A DNA stretch of 54,294 nt from Flavobacteriaceae bacterium (GTDB lineage Bacteria > Bacteroidota > Bacteroidia > Flavobacteriales > Flavobacteriaceae): contig JALSVQ010000072.1 in the NCBI GenBank assembly GCA_027073495.1, forward strand, positions 1-54,294, read 5' to 3'. The notes under the pieces were generated by a model. The model saw nothing but the letters and a program-made list of their open reading frames with translations, was not told the origin of the DNA and made no database searches. Below, in pieces: positions 43,515 through 53,406 of this stretch; position 1 is the stretch's first letter, and every line of letters begins with the position of its first letter. Made by a program: the position numbers and the translations under genes.

Positions 43515-44882
43515 TTACGAAAACAAAGCTTCCACAAGTTCCTCTATCTTATTAATTAACAATACGCGAATACCAAAATCACGTTTACCGAGCTTGTTGT
43601 TTCCTGCTATGAAAATAGCTTCAAAACCAAGTTTTTCGGCTTCCAAAATACGTTGTTCTACACGGTTTACAGGGCGTACTTCTCCCACTAAGCCCACTTC
43701 GGCAGCAAAACAGTATTTAGGAGGAATAGGGCAATCTTCATTGGAAGATAAAATAGCGGCAACCACTGCCAAGTCAAGGGCAGGATCTTCAATTTTGATG
43801 CCTCCAGTAATGTTGAGAAACACATCTTTTGCGCCCAAACGAAAACCTGCTCGTTTCTCCAATACCGCCAAAAGCATGTTCAAACGTTTGGCATTGAAAC
43901 CTGTGGTAGAACGCTGAGGCGTACCGTAAACAGCGGTGCTGACCAATGCCTGAATCTCAATAAGCAAAGGGCGCATGCCTTCTAAAGTGGCTGCAATGGT
44001 CGTTCCGCTTAAATCTTCTGATTTATTAGAGATAAGTATCTCTGATGGATTGGTCACTTCACGCAGTCCATTGTGTTGCATTTCATAAATACCGAGTTCT
44101 GCAGTTGATCCAAATCTGTTTTTTAAGGCACGTAAGATACGATATGTGTAGTTACGGTCTCCTTCAAACTGTAAAACGGTATCTACCATATGTTCTAAGA
44201 TTTTAGGGCCTGCAATATTACCGTCTTTGGTGATATGACCAATGAGAATAACTGGCGTATTGGTTTCTTTGGCAAATTTAATGAGTTCTGCTGTACAAGC
44301 GCGAATTTGAGAAATGCTGCCTGCAGCAGATTCTATAAAATCGGTATGTAAGGTTTGTATGGAATCAATGACAACAATATCAGGTGTTGTAGCTACTATT
44401 TGTTTAAAAATATGCTGGGTTTTGGTTTCGGTGAGTATCAGACAATTACTCTTTTCTTGGCTCAAACGCTCCGCACGCATTTTTATTTGTCTTTGACTTT
44501 CTTCACCAGAGACATAGAGCGTTTTGTAAGGTAGTTTAAGGGCTATTTGTAGTGTAAGGGTAGATTTCCCAATTCCTGGTTCGCCACCTAATAAAATGAC
44601 TGCACCTGGTACTATTCCGCCTCCTAAAACACGGTCAAATTCGCCATCGTAGGTGCGAATACGGATTTCATTATCTACCGTAATGTCATTTAAGGTTAGT
44701 GCTTTAGAAGCTTTACTATTACTTGGTTCATTGGTTTTCCAAGCTTTTTCTTCGGTTTTGACCAATACTTCTTCTACCAATGTATTCCAATTATTGCAAG
44801 AACTGCATTGCCCCATCCATTTGGCATATTGTGCCCCACAGTTTTGACAGAAATATGCCTTCTTAGCTTTTACTTTTGCCAT
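43515..44882 (-). CDS. radA: DNA repair protein RadA/Sms
   Basis: The 455-residue protein has a C4 zinc finger (Cys12, Cys15, Cys26, Cys29), a RecA-like ATPase core with Walker A GEPGIGKS at 100-107, and the RadA-specific KNRFG motif near 255. A C-terminal Lon-like domain (VFLNITGGIKIEDPALDLA) follows. RadA is a DnaB-like helicase that processes recombination intermediates. It starts 2 bases after the dpp11 stop, so the two genes are transcribed together. A possible non-coding element begins 8 bases after its stop. Confidence 0.96.
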   Translation of the reverse strand: MAKVKAKKAYFCQNCGAQYAKWMGQCSSCNNWNTLVEEVLVKTEEKAWKTNEPSNSKASKALTLNDITVDNEIRIRTYDGEFDRVLGGGIVPGAVILLGGEPGIGKSTLTLQIALKLPYKTLYVSGEESQRQIKMRAERLSQEKSNCLILTETKTQHIFKQIVATTPDIVVIDSIQTLHTDFIESAAGSISQIRACTAELIKFAKETNTPVILIGHITKDGNIAGPKILEHMVDTVLQFEGDRNYTYRILRALKNRFGSTAELGIYEMQHNGLREVTNPSEILISNKSEDLSGTTIAATLEGMRPLLIEIQALVSTAVYGTPQRSTTGFNAKRLNMLLAVLEKRAGFRLGAKDVFLNITGGIKIEDPALDLAVVAAILSSNEDCPIPPKYCFAAEVGLVGEVRPVNRVEQRILEAEKLGFEAIFIAGNNKLGKRDFGIRVLLINKIEELVEALFS

Positions 44883-44884
44883 TG

Positions 44885-47035
44885 TTATTGTTGTTTTGGG
44901 TGTACAAAATCTAATTCTTTAATAATGTTTGTAGCGCCTGCATATTTGTCTATTATAAATAGAATGTAACGTACATCAACCATTATATTTCTACATATTT
45001 TTGGGTCATAATTCATATCACTCATTGTGCCTTCCCAAACACGATCAAAGTTAAGTCCAATAAGATTACCATGAGCATCCAATACAGGGCTTCCTGAGTT
45101 TCCGCCAGTGGTGTGGTTTGTTCCTAAAAAGTTAACTGCCAATTTCCCATCTTTAGATGCATATGAACCAAAATCTTTGGTTTTGTATAGTTGCTGTAAG
45201 CGTGGAGACACATCAAATTCATAATCTCCAGGAATGTATTTTTGTATCACACCACCTAAATGTGAAACGGGTTTGTAATACACCGCATCTTTGGGTTCGT
45301 AACCTTTTACTTGTCCGTAAGTTACTCGCAATGTGCTATTGGCATCTGGAGCAAATTGACGTTCTGGAAAAGCAAGCATAATAGCTTTTGTATATTGACG
45401 TTGTACGGCTGCTATTTTTTGATTGATAGCTTGATACTTTGGGTTTACAGTGTCATAAAATAGTGTAGCAAAGGATTTTCCTATTTGATAACCTTTGTCT
45501 TTGTTTAGTTTTTTTAACAATGTTTTTGGGTCTTCAATGTTTAGAATTTTTAATAACGATGCTGCATTTGTTAATGCTGATTTTGAATATACTTTTTTTG
45601 TTAATTTAGCTGCATTTACATCTTTTAGCATATTAGGAATGTAAGCTTGGTCAACTTTCTCTTTGTATAATGCTGTTAATGATTTGAAAACCGCTCTATC
45701 AACTACAGCACTGTAGTTTTTGTATTTTGCTTGAAATGATTTGATTAAATTTGCTTTTGCTTTATTAAAAGCTTCTGTACCTTTTTTATTGTACGTATTT
45801 TCTAATTGATAGAGTCTAAATGCAAAATTTAATAATTCTGTATTGCGATACATTACTTCTATCAAATAATTACGCGTTACAGCTATTGCTTCTTTTTCAG
45901 CATATAATTTATCAAAATCTTGAAGTAAATTCCCATATTTATTGCTTAAACCTTTTGTTTTAATACGTTTGGTGAATTCTTGTTCGAAAGCTTTCTTTTT
46001 GGCAATAGCATTACTTTTTTCAATACCTTGATTTTCACCAATCCATTTTTTCCAATAATTGGCTATAGAAGCAAATTTTGAAGCGTATTGTATTTTTATT
46101 TTTGGATCTTTTCGCATATAATTATCTACTATAGCCAATGCTTTCTCACGTACCAATATACCAGCAGGGTTCACTTTGTGCACCGTTTGATCTACTGCTA
46201 CCGCAGGAAGATACTCGTGGGTACGCCCTGGGAAACCATAAACTAATGTAAAATCGTTTTCTGTAACACCGTCCAAAGAGACAGGCAAAGCGTGAATTGG
46301 TTTGTAAGGCACATTATCAGCGCTATACGAAGCAGGTTTATTGTCTTTGTCTGCATAGATACGAAATAGTGAAAAATCTCCTGAATGTCTTGGAAACATC
46401 CAATTGTCAGTGTCTGCACCAAATTTTCCAATACTTGAAGGCGGCGCACCTACTAAACGGATGTCTTTAAACGTTTCTGTGATAAATAAATAATACGCAT
46501 TACCATCAAAAAAAGATTTAGTAAATACATCTTGCCAGTTTTCTTTTTTGACTTGCGCTGTTATTTTTTTAAGATTAGCATTGATGATTTTGTGTTTTTC
46601 TTTTTCGTTTAGTGTAGCAGTAACACCATTAAGCACTACATCAGTTATATTTTCTATACGCTTAATGAATGTCACTGTCATATCAGGGTTTTCGAGTTCT
46701 TGATCTCGTGATTTAGCCCAAAAACCATCTTTTAAATAATCGTGTTCAACAGTAGAATGTGCTTGTATGGCACCATAACCACAGTGGTGGTTAGTTAGTA
46801 ATAAACCTTGTTTGGAAATGACTTCTGCGGTACATCCGCCATTGAAATGTACAATGGCATCTTTGATGCTTCCATCTTGTTGACTATATACATCGTCAAT
46901 AGTCATTTCCATTCCCAAAGTACGCATTTCATCAGCATTCTCTTGTGTTAACTCTGAAGGGATGTACATGCGTCCGCTTTGTGCAAAGGAGATCGTAGTA
47001 ATTAATAAGGCTATAATTCTAATGTAATTTTTCAT
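44885..47035 (-). CDS. dpp11: S46-family dipeptidyl peptidase, DPP11 type (Asp/Glu-specific)
   Basis: The 716-residue protein has a signal peptide (MKNYIRIIALLITTISFAQ) and the S46 chymotrypsin-like double barrel. The catalytic His84 lies in TNHHCGYGA, the Asp in PRHSGDFSLFR, and Ser647 in GGNSGSP. In this family the residue 18 positions after the Ser sets specificity: Gly in DPP7, Arg in DPP11. Here it is Arg665 (NFDRVWEG), so cleavage after acidic P1 residues is predicted. It releases dipeptides from periplasmic oligopeptides for amino acid catabolism. Confidence 0.92.
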   Translation of the reverse strand: MKNYIRIIALLITTISFAQSGRMYIPSELTQENADEMRTLGMEMTIDDVYSQQDGSIKDAIVHFNGGCTAEVISKQGLLLTNHHCGYGAIQAHSTVEHDYLKDGFWAKSRDQELENPDMTVTFIKRIENITDVVLNGVTATLNEKEKHKIINANLKKITAQVKKENWQDVFTKSFFDGNAYYLFITETFKDIRLVGAPPSSIGKFGADTDNWMFPRHSGDFSLFRIYADKDNKPASYSADNVPYKPIHALPVSLDGVTENDFTLVYGFPGRTHEYLPAVAVDQTVHKVNPAGILVREKALAIVDNYMRKDPKIKIQYASKFASIANYWKKWIGENQGIEKSNAIAKKKAFEQEFTKRIKTKGLSNKYGNLLQDFDKLYAEKEAIAVTRNYLIEVMYRNTELLNFAFRLYQLENTYNKKGTEAFNKAKANLIKSFQAKYKNYSAVVDRAVFKSLTALYKEKVDQAYIPNMLKDVNAAKLTKKVYSKSALTNAASLLKILNIEDPKTLLKKLNKDKGYQIGKSFATLFYDTVNPKYQAINQKIAAVQRQYTKAIMLAFPERQFAPDANSTLRVTYGQVKGYEPKDAVYYKPVSHLGGVIQKYIPGDYEFDVSPRLQQLYKTKDFGSYASKDGKLAVNFLGTNHTTGGNSGSPVLDAHGNLIGLNFDRVWEGTMSDMNYDPKICRNIMVDVRYILFIIDKYAGATNIIKELDFVHPKQQ

Positions 47036-47070
47036 TGTTTCTAATTCTAATTAATAGATTCTTAAAGCAA

Positions 47071-47078
47071 CAAAGATA
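47071..47078 (-). promoter_or_regulatory. -7 box (TATCTTTG) for dpp11-radA
   Basis: This is an exact minus-strand TAnnTTTG match 35 bases upstream of the dpp11 ATG. Confidence 0.55.
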
Positions 47079-47266
47079 CATTATTTTGTTTTGTTATTTA
47101 TCATAAAAAATATTGCTGTTTTGACAAACTCATACTTTGAATTTAAAGGTTGACAAACGTTTAAAGCAAAGGAATTGTTAATTAAGTCTAGTTTCTTTGC
47201 TCTAGCAGCAAAGTGGCTTATCAGACATTACATAAAAATAACTATATTGCAACAAAAATAAACAGT

Positions 47267-48559
47267 ATGCATAATTTACCGATAATAACACAAGATACCG
47301 TAGTATTTGGGCTACTAATGCTCATACTTGGTGTCATTTTTTACACTTCGTCATTAGATAATAAAGGTTTTAAAACGTTTTATAAATACGTTCCTGCATT
47401 GTTGTTGGCTTATTTTATTCCTGCGCTTTTTAGTACTTTTGGTGTTATAGCATACAAGGTAAAAGATGCGAGTGGTCTTACAATACATCAATCGCAAATA
47501 TATTATATAGCTAGTCGCTATTTATTACCTGCATCGCTTGTTCTGATGACACTTAGTATTGACTTAAAAGCCGTTTTTAGCTTAGGTTCAAAAGCATTGA
47601 TTATGTTTCTAACAGGAACTGTAGGCATTATAATCGGTGGTCCTATTGCCATACTACTCATAGCGTTAATTTCTCCAGAAACTGTTGGTGGAGTAGGAGT
47701 AGATGCTGTTTGGAGAGGATTGGCAACGCTTGCAGGCAGTTGGATTGGTGGAGGAGCAAATCAAGCAGCAATGTTAGAAGTCTATGAATACAATCCAGCT
47801 AAATATGGCGGATTGGTAGTTGTTGATGCCGTAGTAGCCAATCTTTGGATGGGAATCTTGCTTTTTGGAATTAGTAAAAATAAAGCTATTGATAAGTGGT
47901 TAGGTGCAGATACGAGTGCCATAGAGCGTTTAAAAAATAAAGTAATAACATTTGCTGAAAAAACAACTAAAACACCAACGTTAACAGACTATATTTTAAT
48001 GCTTTCTTTGGCTTTTGGTGCTGTTGGAATTGCTCATTTTGGTGCTGGTTTCTTGAGTGATTATCTAACTGCAAATTTTGAAGCTGTTGCAAATCCTAAA
48101 TCGTTTTTATCATTTATGGGAAGTTCATTTTTTTGGATGATTACGCTAGCAACTGTGATGGGAATTATTGCATCGTTTACAAATTTAAAAAACCTTGAAG
48201 GAGCAGGAGCAAGTAAGTTAGGTTCTGTATTTATTTATATTTTAGTAGTTTCTATTGGTATGCGTATGGATTTACGTATGGCTTTTGAAACGCCAATGCT
48301 TATCTTGGTAGGTATTGTATGGATGGCAGTCCACGCATTATTACTTATACTTGTAGCCAAACTTATCAAAGCACCCTATTTTTTCCTAGCCGTGGGAAGT
48401 CAAGCCAATGTCGGTGGCGCAGCTTCTGCACCAATAGTAGCAGCAGCTTTTCATCCTGCTTTGGCAACAGTAGGCGTATTACTAGCTGTATTTGGTTATG
48501 TAATAGGTACCTTTGGAGCTATTCTTACAGCAGAGCTCATGCATTATGTTTCACCATAA
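47267..48559 (+). CDS. DUF819 family membrane protein (YjcL-like, possible transporter)
   Basis: The 430-residue protein has about 11-12 membrane helices and the DUF819 features: ITQDTVVFGLLMLILG at the start, SRYLLPASLVLMTLSID, GSWIGGGANQAAM, and the late VGSQANVGGAASAPIVAAAFHP. The family resembles sodium-coupled solute carriers, but substrates are not established. The ATG at 47267 is chosen since the GTG at 47213 adds 18 residues unlike the usual start. The final codons (ELMHYVSP) and downstream sequence are duplicated at 49598. Confidence 0.88.
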   Translation: MHNLPIITQDTVVFGLLMLILGVIFYTSSLDNKGFKTFYKYVPALLLAYFIPALFSTFGVIAYKVKDASGLTIHQSQIYYIASRYLLPASLVLMTLSIDLKAVFSLGSKALIMFLTGTVGIIIGGPIAILLIALISPETVGGVGVDAVWRGLATLAGSWIGGGANQAAMLEVYEYNPAKYGGLVVVDAVVANLWMGILLFGISKNKAIDKWLGADTSAIERLKNKVITFAEKTTKTPTLTDYILMLSLAFGAVGIAHFGAGFLSDYLTANFEAVANPKSFLSFMGSSFFWMITLATVMGIIASFTNLKNLEGAGASKLGSVFIYILVVSIGMRMDLRMAFETPMLILVGIVWMAVHALLLILVAKLIKAPYFFLAVGSQANVGGAASAPIVAAAFHPALATVGVLLAVFGYVIGTFGAILTAELMHYVSP

Positions 48560-48639
48560 AATACTTGTTATTTCCTTATAAAACACTATTTTTACAAGCT
48601 TAATAAATAAATCAATAAAAATGAAAAACATATTCATTA
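48532..48639 (+). repeat. 108-bp duplicated leader block, copy 1
   Basis: The block spans the last codons of the DUF819 gene, the intergenic region with a CTATTTTTAC promoter-like sequence, and the first 19 bases of the lipoprotein gene at 48621. It matches 49598-49705 with four substitutions and no indels. Confidence 0.92.
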
Positions 48640-49520
48640 TCTTTAGTATATTTATACTTACAAGCTTTTGTCAATCAAATCAAAAAAAGCTTACAGCTGA
48701 TATTAATTTTCCGAAAGAACCGCATAATAGGACTACAGATTGGGAAAAAGAAAATTTAAAAGGAAATGTACATTCTTATGTAGAAATTGGCAAGCCTGAA
48801 AAACTGGTTGTTGATGAAATTAGTGGGGCATCAAAAGAAAAATTTGTATTTAATAGTGAAGGACATTTAACTGAACGGGATTTTTATAGTTATCGTTCAC
48901 AAGCCTATATTAGGCAATGGACTTATAAATATGATAAGCAAGGAAACCAATTAGAATTTAGGGAGTGTACAGATGATGGTTTTCATGAAAAATGTATTTT
49001 ATCTAAGTATGTATATAAGGAAGAAGGAAGTCAAAAAGAAATTAAACAATATAAAATTAGAGAATTTTTTCCTGAGGCAAATGATGGAGATTATGTTCGT
49101 AAAAAGTGGATTTATACTTATAATAAAAAAGGGCACCTAACAAAAGCAGAAGAATATCGTGGAGAAAAAGAACTAAATACAGTTACTAATTATATCTGTG
49201 ATGATAAAGGAAATTTAATAAAAAAACTGGTAGGTAAATCTATAACATCATATAAATATAATAAAAGAGGTAATCTAATAGAAAGGAAATATCAAGCGGG
49301 TTATGATAAGGATTTAGATAAGATAATAACTTATTCTTATGATGAAAAAGACAATATAACAGCAGAAGAATACCGAAGATATTCAGACCGAAAAGTTTAT
49401 ACAAAATATAGTTATGAATATGAATATGATGAAAAGGATAACTGGATAAAATGTAAAAAATACAAAAATGAAACTCTAGTAAATATACTAAGTCGTACAT
49501 ATGAATATTTTAAAAAATAA
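48621..49520 (+). CDS. Lipoprotein with YD-like (Y-x-Y-[DN]-x-x-G-N) repeats
   Basis: The 299-residue protein has a lipoprotein signal with Cys17 in TSFC. Its mature part is built of at least five degenerate repeats of the form tyrosine-rich strand, YDKQGNQLE-like turn, and charged strand (YKYDKQGNQ, YTYNKKGHL, YKYNKRGNL, YSYDEKDNI, YEYDEKDNW). They resemble RHS/YD or WG-type beta repeats, but the array is too short for an RHS shell. It is probably outer-membrane anchored; function unknown. The first 23 residues are close to those of the next lipoprotein, and the upstream DNA is a duplicate. Confidence 0.75.
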   Translation: MKNIFIIFSIFILTSFCQSNQKKLTADINFPKEPHNRTTDWEKENLKGNVHSYVEIGKPEKLVVDEISGASKEKFVFNSEGHLTERDFYSYRSQAYIRQWTYKYDKQGNQLEFRECTDDGFHEKCILSKYVYKEEGSQKEIKQYKIREFFPEANDGDYVRKKWIYTYNKKGHLTKAEEYRGEKELNTVTNYICDDKGNLIKKLVGKSITSYKYNKRGNLIERKYQAGYDKDLDKIITYSYDEKDNITAEEYRRYSDRKVYTKYSYEYEYDEKDNWIKCKKYKNETLVNILSRTYEYFKK

Positions 49521-49597
49521 TTTTGTTTAACCTAAAAATTAAAAAAAACCTTGTTAATTGAAACCTCGTTTTTTGCCAAGTATTTAAAAAAAGTATA

Positions 49598-49705
49598 AGA
49601 GCTCATGCATTATGTTGCACCATAAAATACTTGTTTTTTCCTTATAAAATACTATTTTTACACGCTTAATAAATAAATCAATAAAAATGAAAAACATATT
49701 CATTA
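49598..49705 (+). repeat. 108-bp duplicated leader block, copy 2
   Basis: This copy is 1066 bases downstream of copy 1. It preserves a non-functional relic of the DUF819 C-terminus (ELMHYVAP and stop), the same upstream region, and the start of the lipoprotein gene at 49687. The four differences are single-base changes. Confidence 0.92.
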
Positions 49706-50385
49706 CCCTTAGTGCAATACTACTTATCAGTTCTTGTCAATCAGTACAAAAAAAAGCTGGAAACATGCAGGTCAAAGGCTATATTAAAGCCTTACGAAAA
49801 GGTACCGTTTACCTCAAAAAATATACCGATTCAACTGCTGTTGTGTTAGATTCTGTAGTATTGCAAGGAAATACACCATATTTTAATCTTGCTACTGATA
49901 TCAATTCTCCAGAGGTTTTTGCTATAACACTTAAAGAACGTCCTAATGACCGTATGGTGTTTTTTGGTGAAAAAGGTACTGTAAATGTCTATTCAGAATT
50001 GGATAATATGGAACTCAAAACTAAGGTTACAGGTTCTGAAAATCAAAAAAAATGGGATGAGTATAAAGATTTTATTCATAAATTTAATGATCAGCATTTG
50101 GACTATATGGCACTAAAATTTAATGCGATGAAAGATAAGGATAATGGAAAACTTGATTCTATAAACACGATAATAAAAGCCCAAGAAAAACGTAGAATAT
50201 TATATCAAATTAATTTTGCAATGCAAAATAAAGCTTATGATGTAGCGCCATTTGTAGCTACAACAGATTTAATACAAGTTCGCAAAAAGTATTTGGATAC
50301 AATCTACAATGGATTGACAAATGAAGTTAAAAAAGGGACTTACGGAAAAATCTTAAAAAAACTGATTGAAGATATTAAGGAGTAG
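49687..50385 (+). CDS. Lipoprotein with DUF4369-like domain
   Basis: The 232-residue protein has a lipoprotein signal with Cys17 in ISSC. A DUF4369-type beta domain (about 28-125) follows: VKGYIKALRKGTVYLKKY, STAVVLDSVVLQG, a segment ending in NVYSEL, and LKTKVTGSENQK. The helical C-terminal part is as found at the N-terminus of Bacteroidota thiol-disulfide TlpA-like proteins. The thioredoxin domain that often follows is absent. The leader peptide matches that of the preceding lipoprotein because the upstream DNA is duplicated. Function is unknown. Confidence 0.78.
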   Translation: MKNIFITLSAILLISSCQSVQKKAGNMQVKGYIKALRKGTVYLKKYTDSTAVVLDSVVLQGNTPYFNLATDINSPEVFAITLKERPNDRMVFFGEKGTVNVYSELDNMELKTKVTGSENQKKWDEYKDFIHKFNDQHLDYMALKFNAMKDKDNGKLDSINTIIKAQEKRRILYQINFAMQNKAYDVAPFVATTDLIQVRKKYLDTIYNGLTNEVKKGTYGKILKKLIEDIKE

Positions 50386-50425
50386 TAGTTTAAAATTAAA
50401 ACAACAAACTATAACTATCTCATCA

Positions 50426-50456
50426 AACTCTCATATTGAACATATGTGAGTTATTT
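50426..50456 (+). terminator. Terminator-like hairpin after the DUF4369 lipoprotein
   Basis: An 11-bp imperfect inverted repeat (50426-50436 with 50442-50452, one mismatch) is followed by a short T-rich run, 40 bases after the stop. The rest of the convergent gap to 50571 shows no other clear element. Confidence 0.5.
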
Positions 50457-50571
50457 TATAATTATGACTCCAAAAGAGAAGATTTTTCGGAGCTCATTTC
50501 TCACTTTGACGGAAATAACATAAAAAGTATTTGAAATACTTATACTAACAGCATGCTAATAAAATAAATGA

Positions 50572-52251
50572 CTATGATAAGCCACTTATTTTTCCATTTT
50601 TGTCGATATGCATATGCTCTGATGCAGGTGTAGCTGGCAGTCCAGGCATGCGCATCATTTTACCCAATATTGGTATTAAAAATTTTGCTCCTGCTGCTAT
50701 TTCTATTTCACGTACAGTAACACGAAACCCTGTTGGTCTCCCAATAAGTTTATCATTATCCGAAAATGATTTTTGTGTTTTTGCCATACAAATTGCAAAG
50801 TCATTAAAACCTAATCGGTCAATACGTTTTAGGTTTAACTGTGCTTTACGGTCAAAATCTACACCATCAGCACCATATATTTCACGTGCTATAGTCTCTA
50901 TTTTTTCTACAACAGGATTCTTCCAATCATACAATGGTTTGAAAGAAGATGCTTTGTTTTCTATCACGTTTACTACTGCTTTTGCCAAATCTTGGGTGCC
51001 GTTTCCTCCTTTTGCCCATCCTTCAGAACGAACTGCTTGTACACCCAATTGCGCACACTTTTCTTTGATAAAATTGATTTCTTCTTCACTATCATTTGTA
51101 AATGCGTTAATGGCAACTACAGGTTCTATATTGAATTTTCTAATATTTTCGATATGCTTTTCCAGATTAGCAAAGCCATTTTGTACTCGTTCTATACTGG
51201 CTGTATTGTATTGCTCTTTTGTAGCACCACCGTGATGACGTAGTGCACGAATAGTAGCTACAAGCACAACACATTTTGGTTTTAAACCCGAACTAGCACA
51301 TTTGATATTTAAGAATTTCTCGGCACCTAAATCAGCACCAAATCCAGCTTCGGTAACTACATAATCAGATAATGATAAGCCCATTTTGGTAGCGATAATG
51401 GTGTTTGTACCTTGCGCAATATTAGCAAATGGTCCGCCGTGAATAATAGCAGGATTCTGTTCTAATGTTTGTACTAAATTAGGCTTTATAGCATCTTTAA
51501 GCAAAATAGCCATTGCATTTTCTGCTTTTAAATCACGTGCAAAAATAGGTTTTTTATCAAAAGTTTGTCCAATATAGATAGCTCCTAAACGCGCTTTCAA
51601 ATCTTCAAAATCTGTTGCCATACAGAGTATAGCCATAACTTCTGAAGCTGGTGTAATATTGAAACCATCTTGACGTGGAATACCGTTTGCAGTACCTCCA
51701 AGTCCAATAGTGATAGCTCTCAAAGCACGATCATTCATATCAATAACACGTTTCCAAACAATTGTACGCGCATCCAGACCAAGATTTTTTGTTTTGCTTT
51801 GTAAATTATTATCTACAAGTGCTGAAAGTAAATTGTTTGCTTTTTCTACAGCATTAAAATCGCCAGTGAAATGCAAGTTGATATCTTCCATAGGAACTAC
51901 TTGCGAATAACCACCACCAGCAGCGCCACCTTTGATGCCAAAAACAGGGCCTAAAGATGGTTCGCGTAATACTACTGTTGCTTGTTTCCCTATTTTGTTT
52001 AAACCTTCTGTTAAGCCAATGGAAACTGTTGTTTTTCCTTCTCCTGCAGGCGTAGGAGTAAGTGCTGTTACCAAAATAAGATTATTTTGTGCTATTTTGG
52101 TTTCATCAATTAGATTAAGTGGGAGTTTGGCTTTGTATTTACCATAATATTCAAGGTCATCTTCTACTATATTTATTTTTGAAGCTATGGTTTTAATATG
52201 TGCCATTTCATTGGCTTGAGCTATTTCAATATCACTTTTGTATGTTTTCAT
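50572..52251 (-). CDS. fhs: Formate--tetrahydrofolate ligase
   Basis: The 559-residue enzyme has the family P-loop TPTPAGEGKTT at 65-75, REPSLGPVFGIKGGAAGGGYSQV, NLHFTGDFNAV and the C-terminal KTQKSFSDNDKLIGRP and GLPATPASEHM motifs. It activates formate to 10-formyl-tetrahydrofolate using ATP. Length matches the monofunctional bacterial form. It lies 10 bases after gcvT, forming a one-carbon operon: glycine cleavage makes methylene-THF, and this enzyme balances the formyl-THF pool. Confidence 0.97.
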   Translation of the reverse strand: MKTYKSDIEIAQANEMAHIKTIASKINIVEDDLEYYGKYKAKLPLNLIDETKIAQNNLILVTALTPTPAGEGKTTVSIGLTEGLNKIGKQATVVLREPSLGPVFGIKGGAAGGGYSQVVPMEDINLHFTGDFNAVEKANNLLSALVDNNLQSKTKNLGLDARTIVWKRVIDMNDRALRAITIGLGGTANGIPRQDGFNITPASEVMAILCMATDFEDLKARLGAIYIGQTFDKKPIFARDLKAENAMAILLKDAIKPNLVQTLEQNPAIIHGGPFANIAQGTNTIIATKMGLSLSDYVVTEAGFGADLGAEKFLNIKCASSGLKPKCVVLVATIRALRHHGGATKEQYNTASIERVQNGFANLEKHIENIRKFNIEPVVAINAFTNDSEEEINFIKEKCAQLGVQAVRSEGWAKGGNGTQDLAKAVVNVIENKASSFKPLYDWKNPVVEKIETIAREIYGADGVDFDRKAQLNLKRIDRLGFNDFAICMAKTQKSFSDNDKLIGRPTGFRVTVREIEIAAGAKFLIPILGKMMRMPGLPATPASEHMHIDKNGKISGLS

Positions 52252-52261
52252 GTTTACTTAT

Positions 52262-53350
52262 TTAGCCCTTATAAAAAGGAAATTTTACCACTGTTGCTGG
52301 AATTATTTTTTTACGTATTTGTATAAATATTTTAGAACCCGATTTGGCATAAGGTTTTGCCACATAGCCCATTCCGATTCCTTTTTTAAGCGAAGGACTC
52401 ATTGTTCCAGAAGTCACTACGCCAATTGCTTCATTATTTTCATTAACTATTGTATAATCGTGTCTTGGAATCCCTTTTTCATTAAGTTCAAAACCAATAA
52501 GACGTTTGCTCACGCCATCTTCTTTTTGTTTTTTTAACGCTTCACTGTTCATGAAGTTTTTAGTGAATTTTGTAATCCATCCTAAACCAGCTTCAATAGG
52601 AGAGGTGCTATCATTGATGTCATTGCCATATAAACAATAACCCATTTCAAGACGAAGTGTATCACGTGCAGCTAAACCAATAGGTTTGATGCCGTAAGGA
52701 GCTCCTGCTTCAAAAACTTTATTCCATATTTGAACGACTTCATCATTTTTACAATAAATTTCAAACCCTCCAGATCCAGTATATCCAGTAGCTGAGATAA
52801 TAACATTAGCAACACCTGCAAAATCATTAATTTTGAAAGTGTAAAATTTGATAGCACTCAAATCTTCAGAAGTAAGACTTTGCATAGCTTCTACAGCTTT
52901 TGGACCTTGAATAGCAAGAAGCGAATAGTCTTCGGATAAATTTGTCATTGTAGCTCCAAATTGAGCATTATGTTTGCTAATCCAATCCCAATCTTTAGCA
53001 ATATTGGAAGCATTAACAACTAGCAAATAGGTATTTTCTTCTAAACGATAGCAAATTAGATCATCTACAATTCCGCCTTTATCATTAGGGAAACAAGAAT
53101 ATTGTGCATCACCAATGGCTAGTTTTGAAGCATCATTAGATGTGACAAATTGTATTAGAGCTAAAGCATTTTCACCTTCAATACGAAATTCTCCCATATG
53201 TGAAACATCAAAAACACCTACGCTTTCACGTACGGTTTGGTGCTCTGCATTGATCCCTTCATATTGAATAGGCATATTATATCCAGCAAAGGGCAGCATC
53301 TTAGCGCCTAAGCTTTCGTGTATCTGAAATAAAGCGGTATTTTTTGTCAT
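52262..53350 (-). CDS. gcvT: Aminomethyltransferase, glycine cleavage system T protein
   Basis: The 362-residue protein matches GcvT in length and motifs: [24 protein letters not shown], the folate-site Asp region [24 protein letters not shown], and the C-terminal [16 protein letters not shown]. It transfers the aminomethyl group from the H protein to tetrahydrofolate. The ATG at 53350 is used because an upstream TTG start (53380) precedes a -7 box. Other glycine-cleavage genes are not in the window. Confidence 0.96.
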   Translation of the reverse strand: MTKNTALFQIHESLGAKMLPFAGYNMPIQYEGINAEHQTVRESVGVFDVSHMGEFRIEGENALALIQFVTSNDASKLAIGDAQYSCFPNDKGGIVDDLICYRLEENTYLLVVNASNIAKDWDWISKHNAQFGATMTNLSEDYSLLAIQGPKAVEAMQSLTSEDLSAIKFYTFKINDFAGVANVIISATGYTGSGGFEIYCKNDEVVQIWNKVFEAGAPYGIKPIGLAARDTLRLEMGYCLYGNDINDSTSPIEAGLGWITKFTKNFMNSEALKKQKEDGVSKRLIGFELNEKGIPRHDYTIVNENNEAIGVVTSGTMSPSLKKGIGMGYVAKPYAKSGSKIFIQIRKKIIPATVVKFPFYKG

Positions 53351-53367
53351 TTTGATTAATTTTTTCA

Positions 53368-53375
53368 CAAATTTA
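53368..53375 (-). promoter_or_regulatory. -7 box (TAAATTTG) for gcvT-fhs
   Basis: This is an exact minus-strand TAnnTTTG match 17 bases upstream of the gcvT ATG. It excludes the longer TTG-started frame. Confidence 0.55.
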
Positions 53376-53406
53376 ATCAAAAAACATGAATTAATTCTAC
53401 CAATTT

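Noticed and set aside
43405-43917. 170-residue plus-strand frame across the radA 3' end
   Set aside because: Low-complexity Ser/Lys-rich translation antisense to radA; the upstream part is the candidate non-coding element.
47195-47213. CTTTGCT-N5-AGCAAAG hairpin before the DUF819 gene
   Set aside because: Only a 7-bp stem without a T run or linked motif; too short to assign a role.
53351-53380. Longer gcvT frame from a TTG at 53380
   Set aside because: The -7 box TAAATTTG (53368-53375) lies within it, and GcvT proteins start near the Met at 53350.
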